Shown: piece by piece, positions 18,404 to 27,158 of the stretch
Numbering within the stretch: the first letter of the stretch is position 1
Layout of the letters: every line of letters starts with the position of its first letter
Assembly (NCBI RefSeq): GCF_003432075.1
Contig: NZ_QWBU01000002.1
Span: 124,001 to 188,000, forward strand
Direction of reading: 5' to 3'
From: Shinella sp. WSJ-2
GTDB taxonomy: Bacteria > Pseudomonadota > Alphaproteobacteria > Rhizobiales > Rhizobiaceae
Length of the DNA stretch: 64,000 bases
The notes under the pieces: generated by a model
Database searches by the model: none
Seen by the model: the letters and a program-made list of their open reading frames with translations, nothing else
What the model was told of the DNA's origin: nothing
Program-made: the position numbers and the translations under genes

Positions 18404-19414
18404 CTAGATGTCGAAGTTGATCATTTTGCGCATCATGAGGATGCCGATGGACATCCAGCCGAGGCCGAGGCCCAGGATCAGGTGACCGCGCGGATCCGTA
18501 AACAAGATCATGATGTAGTCGGGCGAGGTCAGGTAGACGAGGAGGGTTACGATGAAGGGCAGGGCTCCGATGATGGCGGCCGACGCCTTCGCTTCCATCG
18601 AGAGTGCGCTGACCTTGTCGCGCATCTTGCGTCGCTCGCGCAACACGCGCGACAGGTTGCCGAGTGCCTCGGAAAGATTACCGCCGGCCTGGCTCTGGAT
18701 CGCGATGACGATGGCGAAGAAGTTCGTTTCCTGCAGTGGGATGCTGGTGAACATGCGTGCGCAGGCTTCCGGCACGCTCAAGCCCACCTGCTGAGCCTCG
18801 ACAATCTTGCGGAATTCCGTACGCACCGGTTCCTGGCCTTCGGCGGCGATGAGGCGAAGCGCGTCGGTCAGCGGCAGGCCCGACTTGATGGAGCGCACCA
18901 TGACGTCGAGCGAATTCGGAAATTCGGCCAGGAACTTCTTCAGGCGGCGCTTGATCATGAATCCGACGAACCAGCGCGGCAGGCCCAGCGCCGCGATGAC
19001 TGCAACGCCGAGGGCGACGAGCAGCCCGCCGCCGGCGATCAACGACAGCACGAAGGCAAAGAGGCCGAAGAGGCCGCTATAGACATAGAAGCGCGAGACC
19101 GTCGTCGACATGCCTGCCTGGGTGAGCCTGGCCTTCAGCGTGGTGGCGACGCGCTTCGTCTGCTCCTTCTGCTTCTTTTCCAGGTCCTTCAGCGAATCCT
19201 GCACGGATTTGCGCCGTTTGGAGAGTTCTTGCATGCGGTCGCGCGCAGCCTTGGCCTTGGACTGGTCGGTTTCCGCCGCCTGAACCCGGCGCACGCGGCT
19301 TTCTGCCTTCTTCTCCGTTTCGATGCGCGAGAAGAGCACGCCGTAGGCAAGGCCCGCCGTCGAGAGTGCGGCCAGCGCGAAGATGGCAACGATGGTGATA
19401 TCCAGTCCGAACAT
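18404..19414 (-). CDS. tadB: Flp pilus inner-membrane platform protein TadB
   Basis: A 336-residue GspF-family membrane protein. After an N-terminal helix (about 5-25) comes a charged, coiled-coil-like segment rich in Lys and Arg (45-90), two helices (105-150) and the T2SSF domain with FPNSLDVMVRSIKSGLPLTDALR (about 165-187). A C-terminal helix pair follows. It is the partner of TadC. It lies 11 bp after cpaF and 10 bp before tadC in one transcription unit. Confidence 0.92.
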   Translation of the reverse strand: MFGLDITIVAIFALAALSTAGLAYGVLFSRIETEKKAESRVRRVQAAETDQSKAKAARDRMQELSKRRKSVQDSLKDLEKKQKEQTKRVATTLKARLTQAGMSTTVSRFYVYSGLFGLFAFVLSLIAGGGLLVALGVAVIAALGLPRWFVGFMIKRRLKKFLAEFPNSLDVMVRSIKSGLPLTDALRLIAAEGQEPVRTEFRKIVEAQQVGLSVPEACARMFTSIPLQETNFFAIVIAIQSQAGGNLSEALGNLSRVLRERRKMRDKVSALSMEAKASAAIIGALPFIVTLLVYLTSPDYIMILFTDPRGHLILGLGLGWMSIGILMMRKMINFDI

Positions 19415-19425
19415 CGCCCGCTCCC

Positions 19426-20898
19426 CTACGGTTTTTCCATCGCGTCAAGCGCTGCCGCCAGGCGTTTGTCTTCGTTGAAGTAGCGGGCGCGGTCCCAGAA
19501 ATGCGGCTTGCCGATGCCGGTGCCGGTATGTTGGCCGATGAGGCGTCCGTTGGCGTCTTCGCCCTGGATCTCGAAGCGCATCAGATCCTGGGTGACGATA
19601 ACGTCACCTTCCATGCCGACCACTTCGGTGATGTGGGTGATGCGGCGCGACCCGTCGCGCAGGCGCGAGGCCTGGATGATGACGTCGATAGAGCCAGCAA
19701 TAATTTCGCGCACGGTCTTGGCCGGCAGCGTATAGCCGCCCATGGCGATCATCGATTCCATACGGCTCAGGCATTCGCGCGGCGTGTTGGCGTGGATCGT
19801 ACCCATCGAGCCGTCGTGACCCGTGTTCATCGCCTGCAGGAGGTCGAAGACCTCCGGTCCGCGCACTTCGCCGACGATGATACGTTCGGGACGCATACGC
19901 AGGCAGTTCTTGATGAGATCGCGCATCGTGATCTCACCTTCGCCTTCGATGTTCGGCGGGCGGGTTTCAAGACGCACGACATGCGGCTGCTGCAGCTGAA
20001 GTTCGGCGGAGTCTTCGCAGGTGATGACGCGTTCGTCGCGGTCGATATAGTTGGTCAGGCAGTTGAGCAGCGTCGTCTTGCCCGAGCCGGTACCACCTGA
20101 AATGACAAGGTTGCATCGCACGCGGCCGATGATCTGCAGGAGCGTCGCACCCTCGGGCGTGATCGAGCCGAACCGGACGAGCTGGTCCAGCGTCAGCTTG
20201 TCCTTCTTGAACTTACGAATGGTCAGCGCGGTGCCGTCGATGGCCAGCGGCGGGGCAATCACGTTGACGCGCGAGCCGTCGGGAAGGCGCGCGTCGCAGA
20301 TCGGACTCGATTCGTCGACGCGGCGGCCGACCTGGCTGACGATGCGCTGGCAGATCGACAGGAGCTGGGCGTTGTCGCGGAAGCGGATTTCCGATTCCTG
20401 CACCTTGCCGGCCACCTCGATATAGGTCTTGCCCGCACCGTTGACCATGATGTCGGCGATGTCGTCGCGCGCCAGAAGCGGCTCGAGCGGGCCGTAGCCG
20501 AGAACGTCGTTGCAGATGTCGTCGAGCAGTTCCTCCTGCTCGGAGATCGACATCGCGAAGTTCTTGATCGTGATGATGTCATTGACGATGTCGCGGATTT
20601 CTTCGCGCGCGCTCTCTGTGTCGAGCTTGGCGAGCTGCGACAGGTCGATTGTGTCGATCAGCGCGGAGAACACCTGGCTCTTCGTATCGTAATAGTCCTC
20701 GGTGCGCGGCGTGCGGCGGCGTGCCGTTGCAGCGGGTGCGGGCGCCATCGCGGACGCCGGTTCGAAGACGGGCTGCGCCGGCGCTGCGCTGGCCGGCCGC
20801 TCCGCCGTCACGGTCTGGGTGGCGTGCGCCACGGCATGCACCGGTTGGCCAACCGAGCCGCCCTTGCCTGAACCTTCATTGCCGCGTTTGCCGAACAT
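19426..20898 (-). CDS. cpaF: Flp pilus assembly ATPase CpaF/TadA
   Basis: Cytoplasmic secretion ATPase of 490 residues that powers Flp pilus assembly. A poorly ordered Ala/Pro-rich N-terminus (1-65) is followed by the N-terminal CpaF domain and the RecA-like core with Walker A GGTGSGKT at 268-275, the Asp and His boxes ([29 protein letters not shown]) and the R-rich loops of VirB11/GspE family ATPases. It lies 35 bp after cpaE and 11 bp before tadB. Confidence 0.95.
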   Translation of the reverse strand: MFGKRGNEGSGKGGSVGQPVHAVAHATQTVTAERPASAAPAQPVFEPASAMAPAPAATARRRTPRTEDYYDTKSQVFSALIDTIDLSQLAKLDTESAREEIRDIVNDIITIKNFAMSISEQEELLDDICNDVLGYGPLEPLLARDDIADIMVNGAGKTYIEVAGKVQESEIRFRDNAQLLSICQRIVSQVGRRVDESSPICDARLPDGSRVNVIAPPLAIDGTALTIRKFKKDKLTLDQLVRFGSITPEGATLLQIIGRVRCNLVISGGTGSGKTTLLNCLTNYIDRDERVITCEDSAELQLQQPHVVRLETRPPNIEGEGEITMRDLIKNCLRMRPERIIVGEVRGPEVFDLLQAMNTGHDGSMGTIHANTPRECLSRMESMIAMGGYTLPAKTVREIIAGSIDVIIQASRLRDGSRRITHITEVVGMEGDVIVTQDLMRFEIQGEDANGRLIGQHTGTGIGKPHFWDRARYFNEDKRLAAALDAMEKP

Positions 20899-20933
20899 GC
20901 CTTGTCATCCAGTCTGTTGATGCCCCTAAAGGC

Positions 20934-22223
20934 TTACTTCCGGCCAAGCAGGCCCAATACCTTGCCGAGGCCGGCCTTCTTGGCCTTCTTGACCGTCGAG
21001 CGGCCCGTGACGATATGCGCGAGCTGCGAGAAGGTCTCCGCCGTCGGCGATTTCTTGTCCATTTCCGCGATCATGCGGCCGCTGTTCGAAGCCGTGCCGA
21101 ACAGCTGCGCATCGAAGGGAATGACGGCGATGGGCTGGATGCCGAGGGGTTCGCAGAAGTCGTCGGGTGCGATTTCCGGCCGCTTCGGCATCCCGACCTG
21201 ATTGAGCACCAGATGCGGAGGTTTGTCGTTGGGCCGGAGCTTTTTCAGCGCATCCAGCATGTTCTTCGTATTGCGCAGATTGGCGAGGTCCGGCACGGCG
21301 GTGATGATGACCTCGTCAACTTCTGAGAGCAACGTTCGCGTCCATTCCGACCAAGCATGGGGCACGTCCAGCACCGTCACGGGCGCGCTGCGCTGCAGCA
21401 CCTCGACGATCGGCTGGAAGGAGCCGCGTTCGAGATCGTAGGCGCGATCCAGCATGGAGGGGGCGGCCAGCAGCGACAGGTGATCCGAGCATTTCGTCAA
21501 AAGGCGGTCGAGGAAGACCTCGTCGAGCCGTTCCGGCGCGCTGATCGCTTCGGAAATACCCTGCGGCGGATCCTGATCGAAGTCGATATTGGCGGTGCCA
21601 TAGGGCAGGTCGAGATCGGCAAGGATGACCTCGGTCTGAAACAGGTTGGAAATGTCGAAGGCGCAATTATGCGCGATCGTCGAGGAGCCGCAGCCGCCCT
21701 TGGCGCCGATGAAGGCGACGGTGCGGCCGAGCGGCTCGGCCTCCGGATCGATGAAGATCGCCGCCATGGCGTTCAGCACCTCGGCCATGCCGACGGGTCC
21801 GACCATATATTCGGAAATGCCGTTGCGGATGAGGTCGCGATAAAGCGGGATGTCGTTGTAGCGGCCGACGATGACGACCTTGGTGCTGGGATCGCAGACT
21901 TGGGCGAGCGGGGCAAGCTCGTCCATGATGCCGCCTGGCTCGGTTGCGGTTTCCAGGATCAGTAGGTTGGGCGTTGGCGCCGAGGCGAACATGTTGGCGG
22001 CGGCTGCTATGCTGGCGCTCGATATGCGCAGGCTTACCTTGGCCATGCGGCGGTCCTGGCCACAGCGCTCCATGGTGCGCAGCATCGCCTCGCTTTCGCA
22101 GAAGGCATGCACAGAGATGCGCGGCAGCGGGCGCACGGTCTCCAGATCAGTTGGCCGGACCGCCTCGTCCGCCATTCCGTCGTCGGCACGCTCAATGGTG
22201 TAGTCTACTGTGCTCATCGTCAT
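20934..22223 (-). CDS. cpaE: Pilus localisation/assembly protein CpaE (TadZ), ParA-like ATPase with receiver-like domain
   Basis: A 429-residue protein. Residues about 33-160 resemble an atypical CheY-like receiver domain (PRISVHAFCES, LLILETATEPGG, KVVIVGRYND). The second half is a MinD/ParA-like ATPase with deviant Walker A GAKGGCGSST and the ADLDLPYGT block. CpaE positions the Tad machine, at a pole in Caulobacter. The receiver-like part lacks an obvious phosphorylation-competent acidic cluster, as usual for the family. It starts 52 bp after cpaD. A second ATG two codons in (22217) is possible. Confidence 0.92.
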   Translation of the reverse strand: MTMSTVDYTIERADDGMADEAVRPTDLETVRPLPRISVHAFCESEAMLRTMERCGQDRRMAKVSLRISSASIAAAANMFASAPTPNLLILETATEPGGIMDELAPLAQVCDPSTKVVIVGRYNDIPLYRDLIRNGISEYMVGPVGMAEVLNAMAAIFIDPEAEPLGRTVAFIGAKGGCGSSTIAHNCAFDISNLFQTEVILADLDLPYGTANIDFDQDPPQGISEAISAPERLDEVFLDRLLTKCSDHLSLLAAPSMLDRAYDLERGSFQPIVEVLQRSAPVTVLDVPHAWSEWTRTLLSEVDEVIITAVPDLANLRNTKNMLDALKKLRPNDKPPHLVLNQVGMPKRPEIAPDDFCEPLGIQPIAVIPFDAQLFGTASNSGRMIAEMDKKSPTAETFSQLAHIVTGRSTVKKAKKAGLGKVLGLLGRK

Positions 22224-22275
22224 GCCCGTTCCTGGTATCCGGCGGACCGGTGGGAGTGGTTTCGCGTACCTGCCG

Positions 22276-22926
22276 TCAGAAATCCGGTTGGCCGTTCTTG
22301 CGATAGTCCTGAATCACCACATTGCGTTGCTCGGCGTCGATCGCGCTCATGCCGCGCGGCTGGACGAGATCCATCGGATTGGCGATCTGGGCGGCGAGAT
22401 TGGCCTGCGTCGCGCAGCCGAAATTGTGGTAGTTCTTGTTTTCCATCGTGTTTTCGACGAGATCCTCCGGCCATTCGCCACAGGGACCTGCCTTGGCGGT
22501 GATGGCGAAGAAGGCAAGCCGGATCGGCGCGTTCGGGCCATAGGCGGCGGCGTCATAGGCCGTCTCGATCAGCATGTCGCGCTTGACCCCGGCCGCAATG
22601 AGGGTCGCGCGGATTTCCTTGCGCATATGGTCGGCCGTCGCCGCATTGGCCGAGCCGCGCGGCAGCATGATCTGCACGGCGCTACGCGATTTTGCGGCGT
22701 GGTCGGAGGCGAAGCCGCGGATGTTGTCGCGAACGCCCGTCGTCAGCGCCCGGTCGCCAGTGGCGATCGGGATGTCGAGCGTCTGGGCGTCCTCGGTCAG
22801 CACGATCGGGTGGCGCGTGCGGTAGTCGTCCGGGATCGAGCCGGTGGCGTTGCGGTCCGGCTTCGTGCCGCAGCCGGAAAGGGCGGCGGCTGACAGGACG
22901 AGGGTAGCGGCGAGCGCGATGCGCAT
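22276..22926 (-). CDS. cpaD: Flp pilus lipoprotein CpaD
   Basis: A 216-residue lipoprotein with a signal ending ALSGC (lipidated C19 from this start). It fits the CpaD family (pfam CpaD), thought to help the outer-membrane secretin channel. I chose ATG 22926 because AAGGAG stands seven bases upstream and it puts the signal peptide at the N-terminus. A longer in-frame ATG at 22989 overlaps the cpaC stop (ATGA) and could allow coupled translation, but it would add 21 polar residues before the signal. It sits between cpaC and cpaE in the operon. Confidence 0.88.
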   Translation of the reverse strand: MRIALAATLVLSAAALSGCGTKPDRNATGSIPDDYRTRHPIVLTEDAQTLDIPIATGDRALTTGVRDNIRGFASDHAAKSRSAVQIMLPRGSANAATADHMRKEIRATLIAAGVKRDMLIETAYDAAAYGPNAPIRLAFFAITAKAGPCGEWPEDLVENTMENKNYHNFGCATQANLAAQIANPMDLVQPRGMSAIDAEQRNVVIQDYRKNGQPDF

Positions 22927-22985
22927 CGGGCGGCTCCTTGCGGAAGGACGGAAGTTCTGGATCGTTTCGCTCATGGACCTGCCCG

Positions 22986-24515
22986 TCATTTGTAGATGAA
23001 GCCGATGGAGCCGTGATAGCTGCCTGCGGGCATCGCATCTTCCTTGCGGCCGTAGACCTTGTTCACCTTGCCGAGGAAGAAGCTCGCAGCGTCGTTGGTC
23101 GCATTGAAATTGTCGTCGGGACGCGACAGCGCGGTGCGCGCGACCGGCCGCACGAGATAGGGCGTGGCGATGATCACCATTTCCGTCTCGTTGCGCACGA
23201 AGTCCTTGGACCGGAACAGCGTGCCGAAGATCGGGATTTTCGACAGGCCCGGAAGACCCGACATCGCCTGACGGATATCGTCCTTGACGAGGCCGGCAAT
23301 CACGATGGAGCCACCGGACGGCAGCTCGACGCTGGTCGTCGCCTCGCGCCGGCGGATGCCGAGCACCGTCATGCCGGGAATGCTGCTGGTGCCGCCCCAG
23401 GTCGCGGATCCCTCGAAGGTCGGTTCCGATACTTCCGTCTGAACACGCAGGCTGATCCGCCCCGGTGAAAGGACGACCGGCCGGAAATTCAAACGGATGC
23501 CGTATTCGACTTCATCGATGGTACGCTTGACCGTGGTGTCATTGTTGTCGTCCTTGGCGATTTCCTGTTCCGTGGGGATACGGAAGTCGCCGCCGACATA
23601 GAATTTGGCCTCTTCGCCGGAGATCGCGGTGAGGCTCGGTTCGGCCAGCGTGCGCATGACACCAGCCTGCTCCATGGCACTGACATAGCTTGCCAGGTTC
23701 AGTCCGCCAACGCTGCCGGTGAGGGCGCCGTTGGACACCCAATCGGCGGCACCGCCGAGATTGGTCGGATTGCGGAAGGAAATGCCGCCCGACGAGCCCT
23801 GCACGGAGCCGTTGAAGCCGAGCTGCTTGAGCACCTGCCGGCTGACTTCCGCAACCGTCACCTTGAGGGTGACTTGGTCTTCGCCGTCGATCTTCAGCAT
23901 GTTGACGACCTGCGAGCGCTGGCGGTCTTCGCCGAAGATCGCGGCGTCGCCGTTGTTGCCCTGGGCCGTGATGTTGCGCGTGGTCGCCTCGCCGCCCTTC
24001 AGGAAGATTTCGGCCAGCCGCGTCGCCTGGGCGGCATCCTGCGGCGTGCGCACCGTGCCGTTCAGCACGATGTTGTCGGAGATGATTTCGACTTGAATGT
24101 CGGAATCCGGAATGAAGCGGCGCAGGTTCGCCTGCAGCCCATCGATGTCGCGCTCGACGGTGAGGTCGATACTGACGATTTCCTCGCCACCAGGCCCGAA
24201 GATGAAGATGTTGGTCTGGCCGACTTCCTTGCCGAACAGATAGATGCGGCGCGAACTGCGCGTCACGGCATCGGCCTTGATGGGGTCTGCGACGAGAATG
24301 TCGTGCGCATCCGACGGCAGGTCCACCACGATCGCCTTGTTGAGACCGAGCTTGACGGCCTTGCGGGCGCCGGGGCCGCTCTCGCTGATGCGGATGACAG
24401 AGGCGGTCGCCGCCTCGGCGGTTGCGACGGGAGCAAGCGGAAAGCCTGACAAGGCGAGGCAAACGCTCAGCCCGCCGGCAACAGAAGCCCGAAAAGTCTT
24501 AGCAAGTCCAAACAC
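22986..24515 (-). CDS. cpaC: Flp pilus outer-membrane secretin CpaC/RcpA
   Basis: A 509-residue secretin that forms the outer-membrane pore for the pilus. A signal peptide is at 1-35 (ending AEAATA). The N-terminal pilus domain at about 40-125 has the pattern GLNKAIVVDLP...DILVADP...GQTNIFIFG. A BON-like segment follows and then the secretin core (about 230-470) with VPVLG-like and GSIVIAGLV motifs. I chose GTG 24515 because AGGAG is six bases upstream. An ATG at 24545, inside cpaB, would add ten residues. Positioned after cpaB. Confidence 0.92.
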   Translation of the reverse strand: MFGLAKTFRASVAGGLSVCLALSGFPLAPVATAEAATASVIRISESGPGARKAVKLGLNKAIVVDLPSDAHDILVADPIKADAVTRSSRRIYLFGKEVGQTNIFIFGPGGEEIVSIDLTVERDIDGLQANLRRFIPDSDIQVEIISDNIVLNGTVRTPQDAAQATRLAEIFLKGGEATTRNITAQGNNGDAAIFGEDRQRSQVVNMLKIDGEDQVTLKVTVAEVSRQVLKQLGFNGSVQGSSGGISFRNPTNLGGAADWVSNGALTGSVGGLNLASYVSAMEQAGVMRTLAEPSLTAISGEEAKFYVGGDFRIPTEQEIAKDDNNDTTVKRTIDEVEYGIRLNFRPVVLSPGRISLRVQTEVSEPTFEGSATWGGTSSIPGMTVLGIRRREATTSVELPSGGSIVIAGLVKDDIRQAMSGLPGLSKIPIFGTLFRSKDFVRNETEMVIIATPYLVRPVARTALSRPDDNFNATNDAASFFLGKVNKVYGRKEDAMPAGSYHGSIGFIYK

Positions 24516-24528
24516 GGTCAGCTCCTGG

Positions 24529-25338
24529 TCATTGCTTGGCGGCATTCGTGCCGTTGACGATTTCGCCGCTTTTGATCACCGTGACGAGCGGCACGCCGTC
24601 ACCGCCGGAAAGCAAGTAATCGGCGGCAATCGTATCGGGTTCCTGGGCATCGGCGACGCTGCGCAGCGCCAGCTGCAGCCGCTCGGCCATCTGCTGGGCG
24701 ACGGTGATCACCTTGGTCTGGTCCGGCGTCAGTTCCAGCGTGGCGGTGGTGCCAATGGCCGATTTCGAGCCGTCGGGATTTTCCTGTATCTGCTGGTCGA
24801 TGGCGAGCACACGCACATTCGACAACACGGTCTCCGTCAGGAACGAGCCGATGTCGGTCTTGCGCACCATGATGACATCAACGCGGTCGTTCGGCAGGAT
24901 GAAACCGCCGGCGCCTGTCGCAACGGAGATTTCGGTGGCGACCGCCCGTTTGCCGGCTGGCAACAGCGAAGACATGATGCGATTGCTCGAATCCGCGATC
25001 TTTTCCTGGCGGATCGGCTCGCCATCGAAGATCGGCATGCGGGCGATGGCGCCGTCGAGGCTTTCCATCGCATCCGGCCGGTTCTGATCGGTGATGAAAC
25101 CTTCGACGACGGAGGCCTGGGGCCATTCCGCCCAGCTGAGCGAATCGGGCTTGAGGCGTGAGCCGACCGGCAGGCTTTCGCGTGCGACAAGAACGTTGAC
25201 GGTCGGTTCCCGCTCGATGACGGGATCGCCCTGGACGATGGTCGCCTTGCCGCCGCGGGCGACCTGCAGCGCAAGGAGCCCCGCGACGCCGGCGGAGACG
25301 ACGGCCACTGCCAGAATGATGATTCGCGCCGGTCTCAT
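24529..25338 (-). CDS. cpaB: Flp pilus assembly protein CpaB/RcpC
   Basis: A 269-residue periplasmic protein anchored by an N-terminal helix (residues 5-25). A SAF-type domain follows (VNVLVARESLPVGSRLKPDSLSW, about 48-70), and the RcpC domain (DVIMVRKTD...VLSNVRVLAID) makes up the rest. CpaB helps secretin gating or stability and may bind the wall. It is the first gene of the cpaB-C-D-E-F-tadB-C unit. Two copies of a CtrA half-site lie 60-95 bp upstream of its ATG, and the prepilin peptidase terminator lies further upstream. Confidence 0.92.
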   Translation of the reverse strand: MRPARIIILAVAVVSAGVAGLLALQVARGGKATIVQGDPVIEREPTVNVLVARESLPVGSRLKPDSLSWAEWPQASVVEGFITDQNRPDAMESLDGAIARMPIFDGEPIRQEKIADSSNRIMSSLLPAGKRAVATEISVATGAGGFILPNDRVDVIMVRKTDIGSFLTETVLSNVRVLAIDQQIQENPDGSKSAIGTTATLELTPDQTKVITVAQQMAERLQLALRSVADAQEPDTIAADYLLSGGDGVPLVTVIKSGEIVNGTNAAKQ

Positions 25339-25398
25339 ATGGATTCCCTGGGGCTGCGGACACTTCTATCCACCCACATTGACCGGCAATGGTATAAT

Positions 25399-25431
25399 TA
25401 TGGTTAATAAGGACCTTACGGGTATGGTTAA
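25399..25431 (-). promoter_or_regulatory. Two direct repeats of TTAACCATA upstream of cpaB, CtrA half-site-like
   Basis: On the minus strand TTAACCATA occurs at 25423-25431 and again at 25399-25407, 24 bp apart. TTAACCAT is known as a short CtrA-associated motif in alphaproteobacteria. The repeats lie 61-93 bp upstream of the cpaB start, where a promoter is expected. Confidence 0.45.
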
Positions 25432-25469
25432 CGTCCAACTAACGGGGTCGCCGAGGACATTGCCTTAGG

Positions 25470-25510
25470 CCAAAAAAACAAAACCGGGAGGCAGGGCCAT
25501 CCCGGTCAAT
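25470..25510 (-). terminator. Intrinsic terminator after prepilin peptidase gene
   Basis: On the minus strand ACCGGGA and TCCCGGT form a 7-bp stem around a 10-base loop. TTTGTTTTTTT follows. It separates the prepilin peptidase transcript from the cpaB operon. Confidence 0.8.
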
Positions 25511-25535
25511 CCGTTTCCTCTTTAAGGAATGGCTG

Positions 25536-26039
25536 TCAGCCGAGAGCGGCGAGCATCAGCGGCGAGGAGGGATAGGCGGCAAAGGCCGCGGCTCCGATCG
25601 CAATACCGTAGGGCACCTTGTTGCCGGAAAGGATATGCGTAGGAACGGGCAAGCCGGCGGCGTAGATCTGGGTGCTTTTGCCTCTCAGCATCACGATCGC
25701 GACAGTGAGAAGCCCACCGAAGAACGATACCAAGATGATGTATTCAAGAAGCGAGGCAGTGAAGCCGAACCAGACGGCGCTCGCCGACAGTACCTTCACG
25801 TCGCCGCCACCCATGACATTGAGCGCGAAGAGCGCGAAGCCGATCGAAAAAACAAGCAGGCCGGCACCGAGATGTATCGCGATCTCGTTGAGACCGAGGC
25901 CAGTAAGCGGGGCGGCGAGGAGGAAGGCGCCAAGCAGAATGGCCGAGACCCGGTTGGGAATGGTCATCGTGAAGAGGTCGGAAAATGCTGCGACTGCAAG
26001 ACAGAACGGAAAGATCACGAAGATCAGAGCCTGTGTCAC
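25536..26039 (-). CDS. cpaA: Prepilin peptidase CpaA/TadV
   Basis: A 167-residue integral membrane aspartic peptidase of the A24A class that cleaves the Flp prepilin. The two catalytic aspartates are visible: D21 (AFSDLFTMTIPNR) and D80 in MGGGDVK. About five to six membrane helices are predicted. It lacks the methyltransferase domain of PilD, as usual for Tad peptidases. It begins at a GTG with a strong GGAGGAGG seven bases upstream. It is placed between the pilin gene and a terminator. Confidence 0.92.
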   Translation of the reverse strand: MTQALIFVIFPFCLAVAAFSDLFTMTIPNRVSAILLGAFLLAAPLTGLGLNEIAIHLGAGLLVFSIGFALFALNVMGGGDVKVLSASAVWFGFTASLLEYIILVSFFGGLLTVAIVMLRGKSTQIYAAGLPVPTHILSGNKVPYGIAIGAAAFAAYPSSPLMLAALG

Positions 26040-26093
26040 GCGACGTCCTCCTCCCAGCCGGTCTGGCTGCGATCGGTGAAATCCTGGAATGAA

Positions 26094-26121
26094 GAAGCCG
26101 CCCTCCGAGGATGGCGGCTTC
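26094..26121 (-). terminator. Hairpin after the pilin gene, possible attenuating terminator
   Basis: GAAGCCGCC at 26094-26102 pairs perfectly with GGCGGCTTC at 26113-26121. The minus-strand tail TTCATTCC is only weakly T-rich, so it may act as a partial terminator that favours pilin mRNA over the downstream peptidase. Confidence 0.55.
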
Positions 26122-26146
26122 CGTTTCGAAACGTCCCGAACGGATC

Positions 26147-26323
26147 TTAGTTCTGGGATTCCGTCAGCCGGTCGTTCAGGAAGTTGAACTGGGCGTTCAG
26201 GCCACTACCGAGGGCGGTTGCGCCGCCGATGAGGGCAACGGAAATCAGGGCTGCGATCAGGCCGTATTCAATGGCGGTTGCGCCAGATTCGTCCTTCATA
26301 AGGCGAGCAAAAATCTTGGTCAT
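26147..26323 (-). CDS. pilA: Flp family type IVb pilin
   Basis: A 58-residue major pilin. A short basic leader ends at G14, and the cleaved form begins ATAIEYGLIA, the Flp signature with Glu at +5 and Tyr at +6. A single hydrophobic helix follows (to about residue 40), then a short polar tail ending DRLTESQN. CpaA/TadV should cut after G14. AGGAG stands six bases before the ATG. The gene is transcribed in the same direction as the peptidase and has a leader of over 100 bases. Confidence 0.95.
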   Translation of the reverse strand: MTKIFARLMKDESGATAIEYGLIAALISVALIGGATALGSGLNAQFNFLNDRLTESQN

Positions 26324-26417
26324 GGTATTCTCCTAGCTCCACGAGTGTTGGTTCAGCACGTCCGCCAACTGTTTCCGTTGTTCGGATGACTGCAACCTAG
26401 CGTCGGGCGATTGCTAT

Positions 26418-26438
26418 CGACTTAAGGAAGTCGGTTAA
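26418..26438. promoter_or_regulatory. Inverted repeat with TTAACC element in the pilA leader/promoter region
   Basis: CGACTT (26418-26423), AAGG, AAGTCG (26428-26433) form a perfect 6-bp palindrome. It adjoins TTAA at 26435-26438, which on the minus strand reads TTAACCGA, close to the CtrA half-site. It lies about 95-115 bp upstream of the pilA ATG. The role is not shown. Confidence 0.35.
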
Positions 26439-26448
26439 TTTTTTCTCT

Positions 26449-26477
26449 ATCTTCTGCTCCCGGAAATAGGGTGTCAA
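26449..26477 (-). promoter_or_regulatory. Candidate sigma70-type promoter for pilA
   Basis: Minus-strand TTGACA at 26472-26477 is followed after 17 bases by GAAGAT at 26449-26454. The -35 is consensus and the -10 is weak. It would give a leader of about 120 nt, which would include the inverted repeat at 26418-26433. The gap 26324-26621 otherwise shows no gene. Confidence 0.35.
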
Positions 26478-26621
26478 AAGTGTTAATCTTCTTGCGCGCG
26501 TATTCTGCGCAATTGAAATGTCTGCCTCGGGACAGTGTGCCATCCTGCGGCATCTCGCCTTAAGTCTTCATTCACCATTCCCGGCGATGCTGTTCAGGTA
26601 TTCTTGCCGGGATGAGTGATT

Positions 26622-27035
26622 ATGGGACGCGACTGGAACTTTGCCGCGAGGGCCGGAAGGCTTGTGACGGGCGCTTGTATTGTGCTGCCGATGGCCGGTG
26701 CGGCCGTCGCGGAGGAGCCCTTCATGCGCGTCTACATGGATCATGCGCGCGTCCTCCGCTTGGATCGGCCGGTCAGCAAGGTGATCGTTGGCAATGCCAA
26801 GGTGGCTGATGCGACGGTGGCCGATGCCAAGACGATCGTGCTGACGGGCCGCAGCTTCGGCACCACCAACATTGTTCTGCTCGACGCCGATGGCAACGCA
26901 ATTGTCGATGAACGGATTCTGGTATCGATCGATGAAGGCAACACCGTGCGCGTTTTCCGTCAGACGGAGCGGTCCGTACTTTCCTGCACACCCAATTGCG
27001 AAGAGCATGCCAGCAGCGATCAGACGGGCGGCTGA
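26622..27035 (+). CDS. Free-standing secretin N-domain (CpaC N-terminal-like) pilus protein
   Basis: A 137-residue exported protein. A signal peptide (about 1-28, ending GAAVAEE) is followed by one domain with the pattern of the CpaC N-terminal pilus domain: VLRLDRPVSKVIVGNAKVADATV...TIVLTGRSFGTTNIVLLDADGN. No secretin core follows. The C-terminus has a CTPNC cysteine pair that could form a disulfide. It is probably a periplasmic accessory of the Flp system, given the pilin genes on both sides. A GTG two codons upstream (26616) is an alternative start. Confidence 0.75.
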   Translation: MGRDWNFAARAGRLVTGACIVLPMAGAAVAEEPFMRVYMDHARVLRLDRPVSKVIVGNAKVADATVADAKTIVLTGRSFGTTNIVLLDADGNAIVDERILVSIDEGNTVRVFRQTERSVLSCTPNCEEHASSDQTGG

Positions 27036-27158
27036 CGGGGTGTGCCGCTTCGGTTGGCCAGAAGCGGGAAACCGTTCAATTCCTCGCATGCGTACACACG
27101 AAAAATAAAGGATCGGCGGTCTAGTCTCTTCCCATCCAGCATATGGGAATGGATCGCG

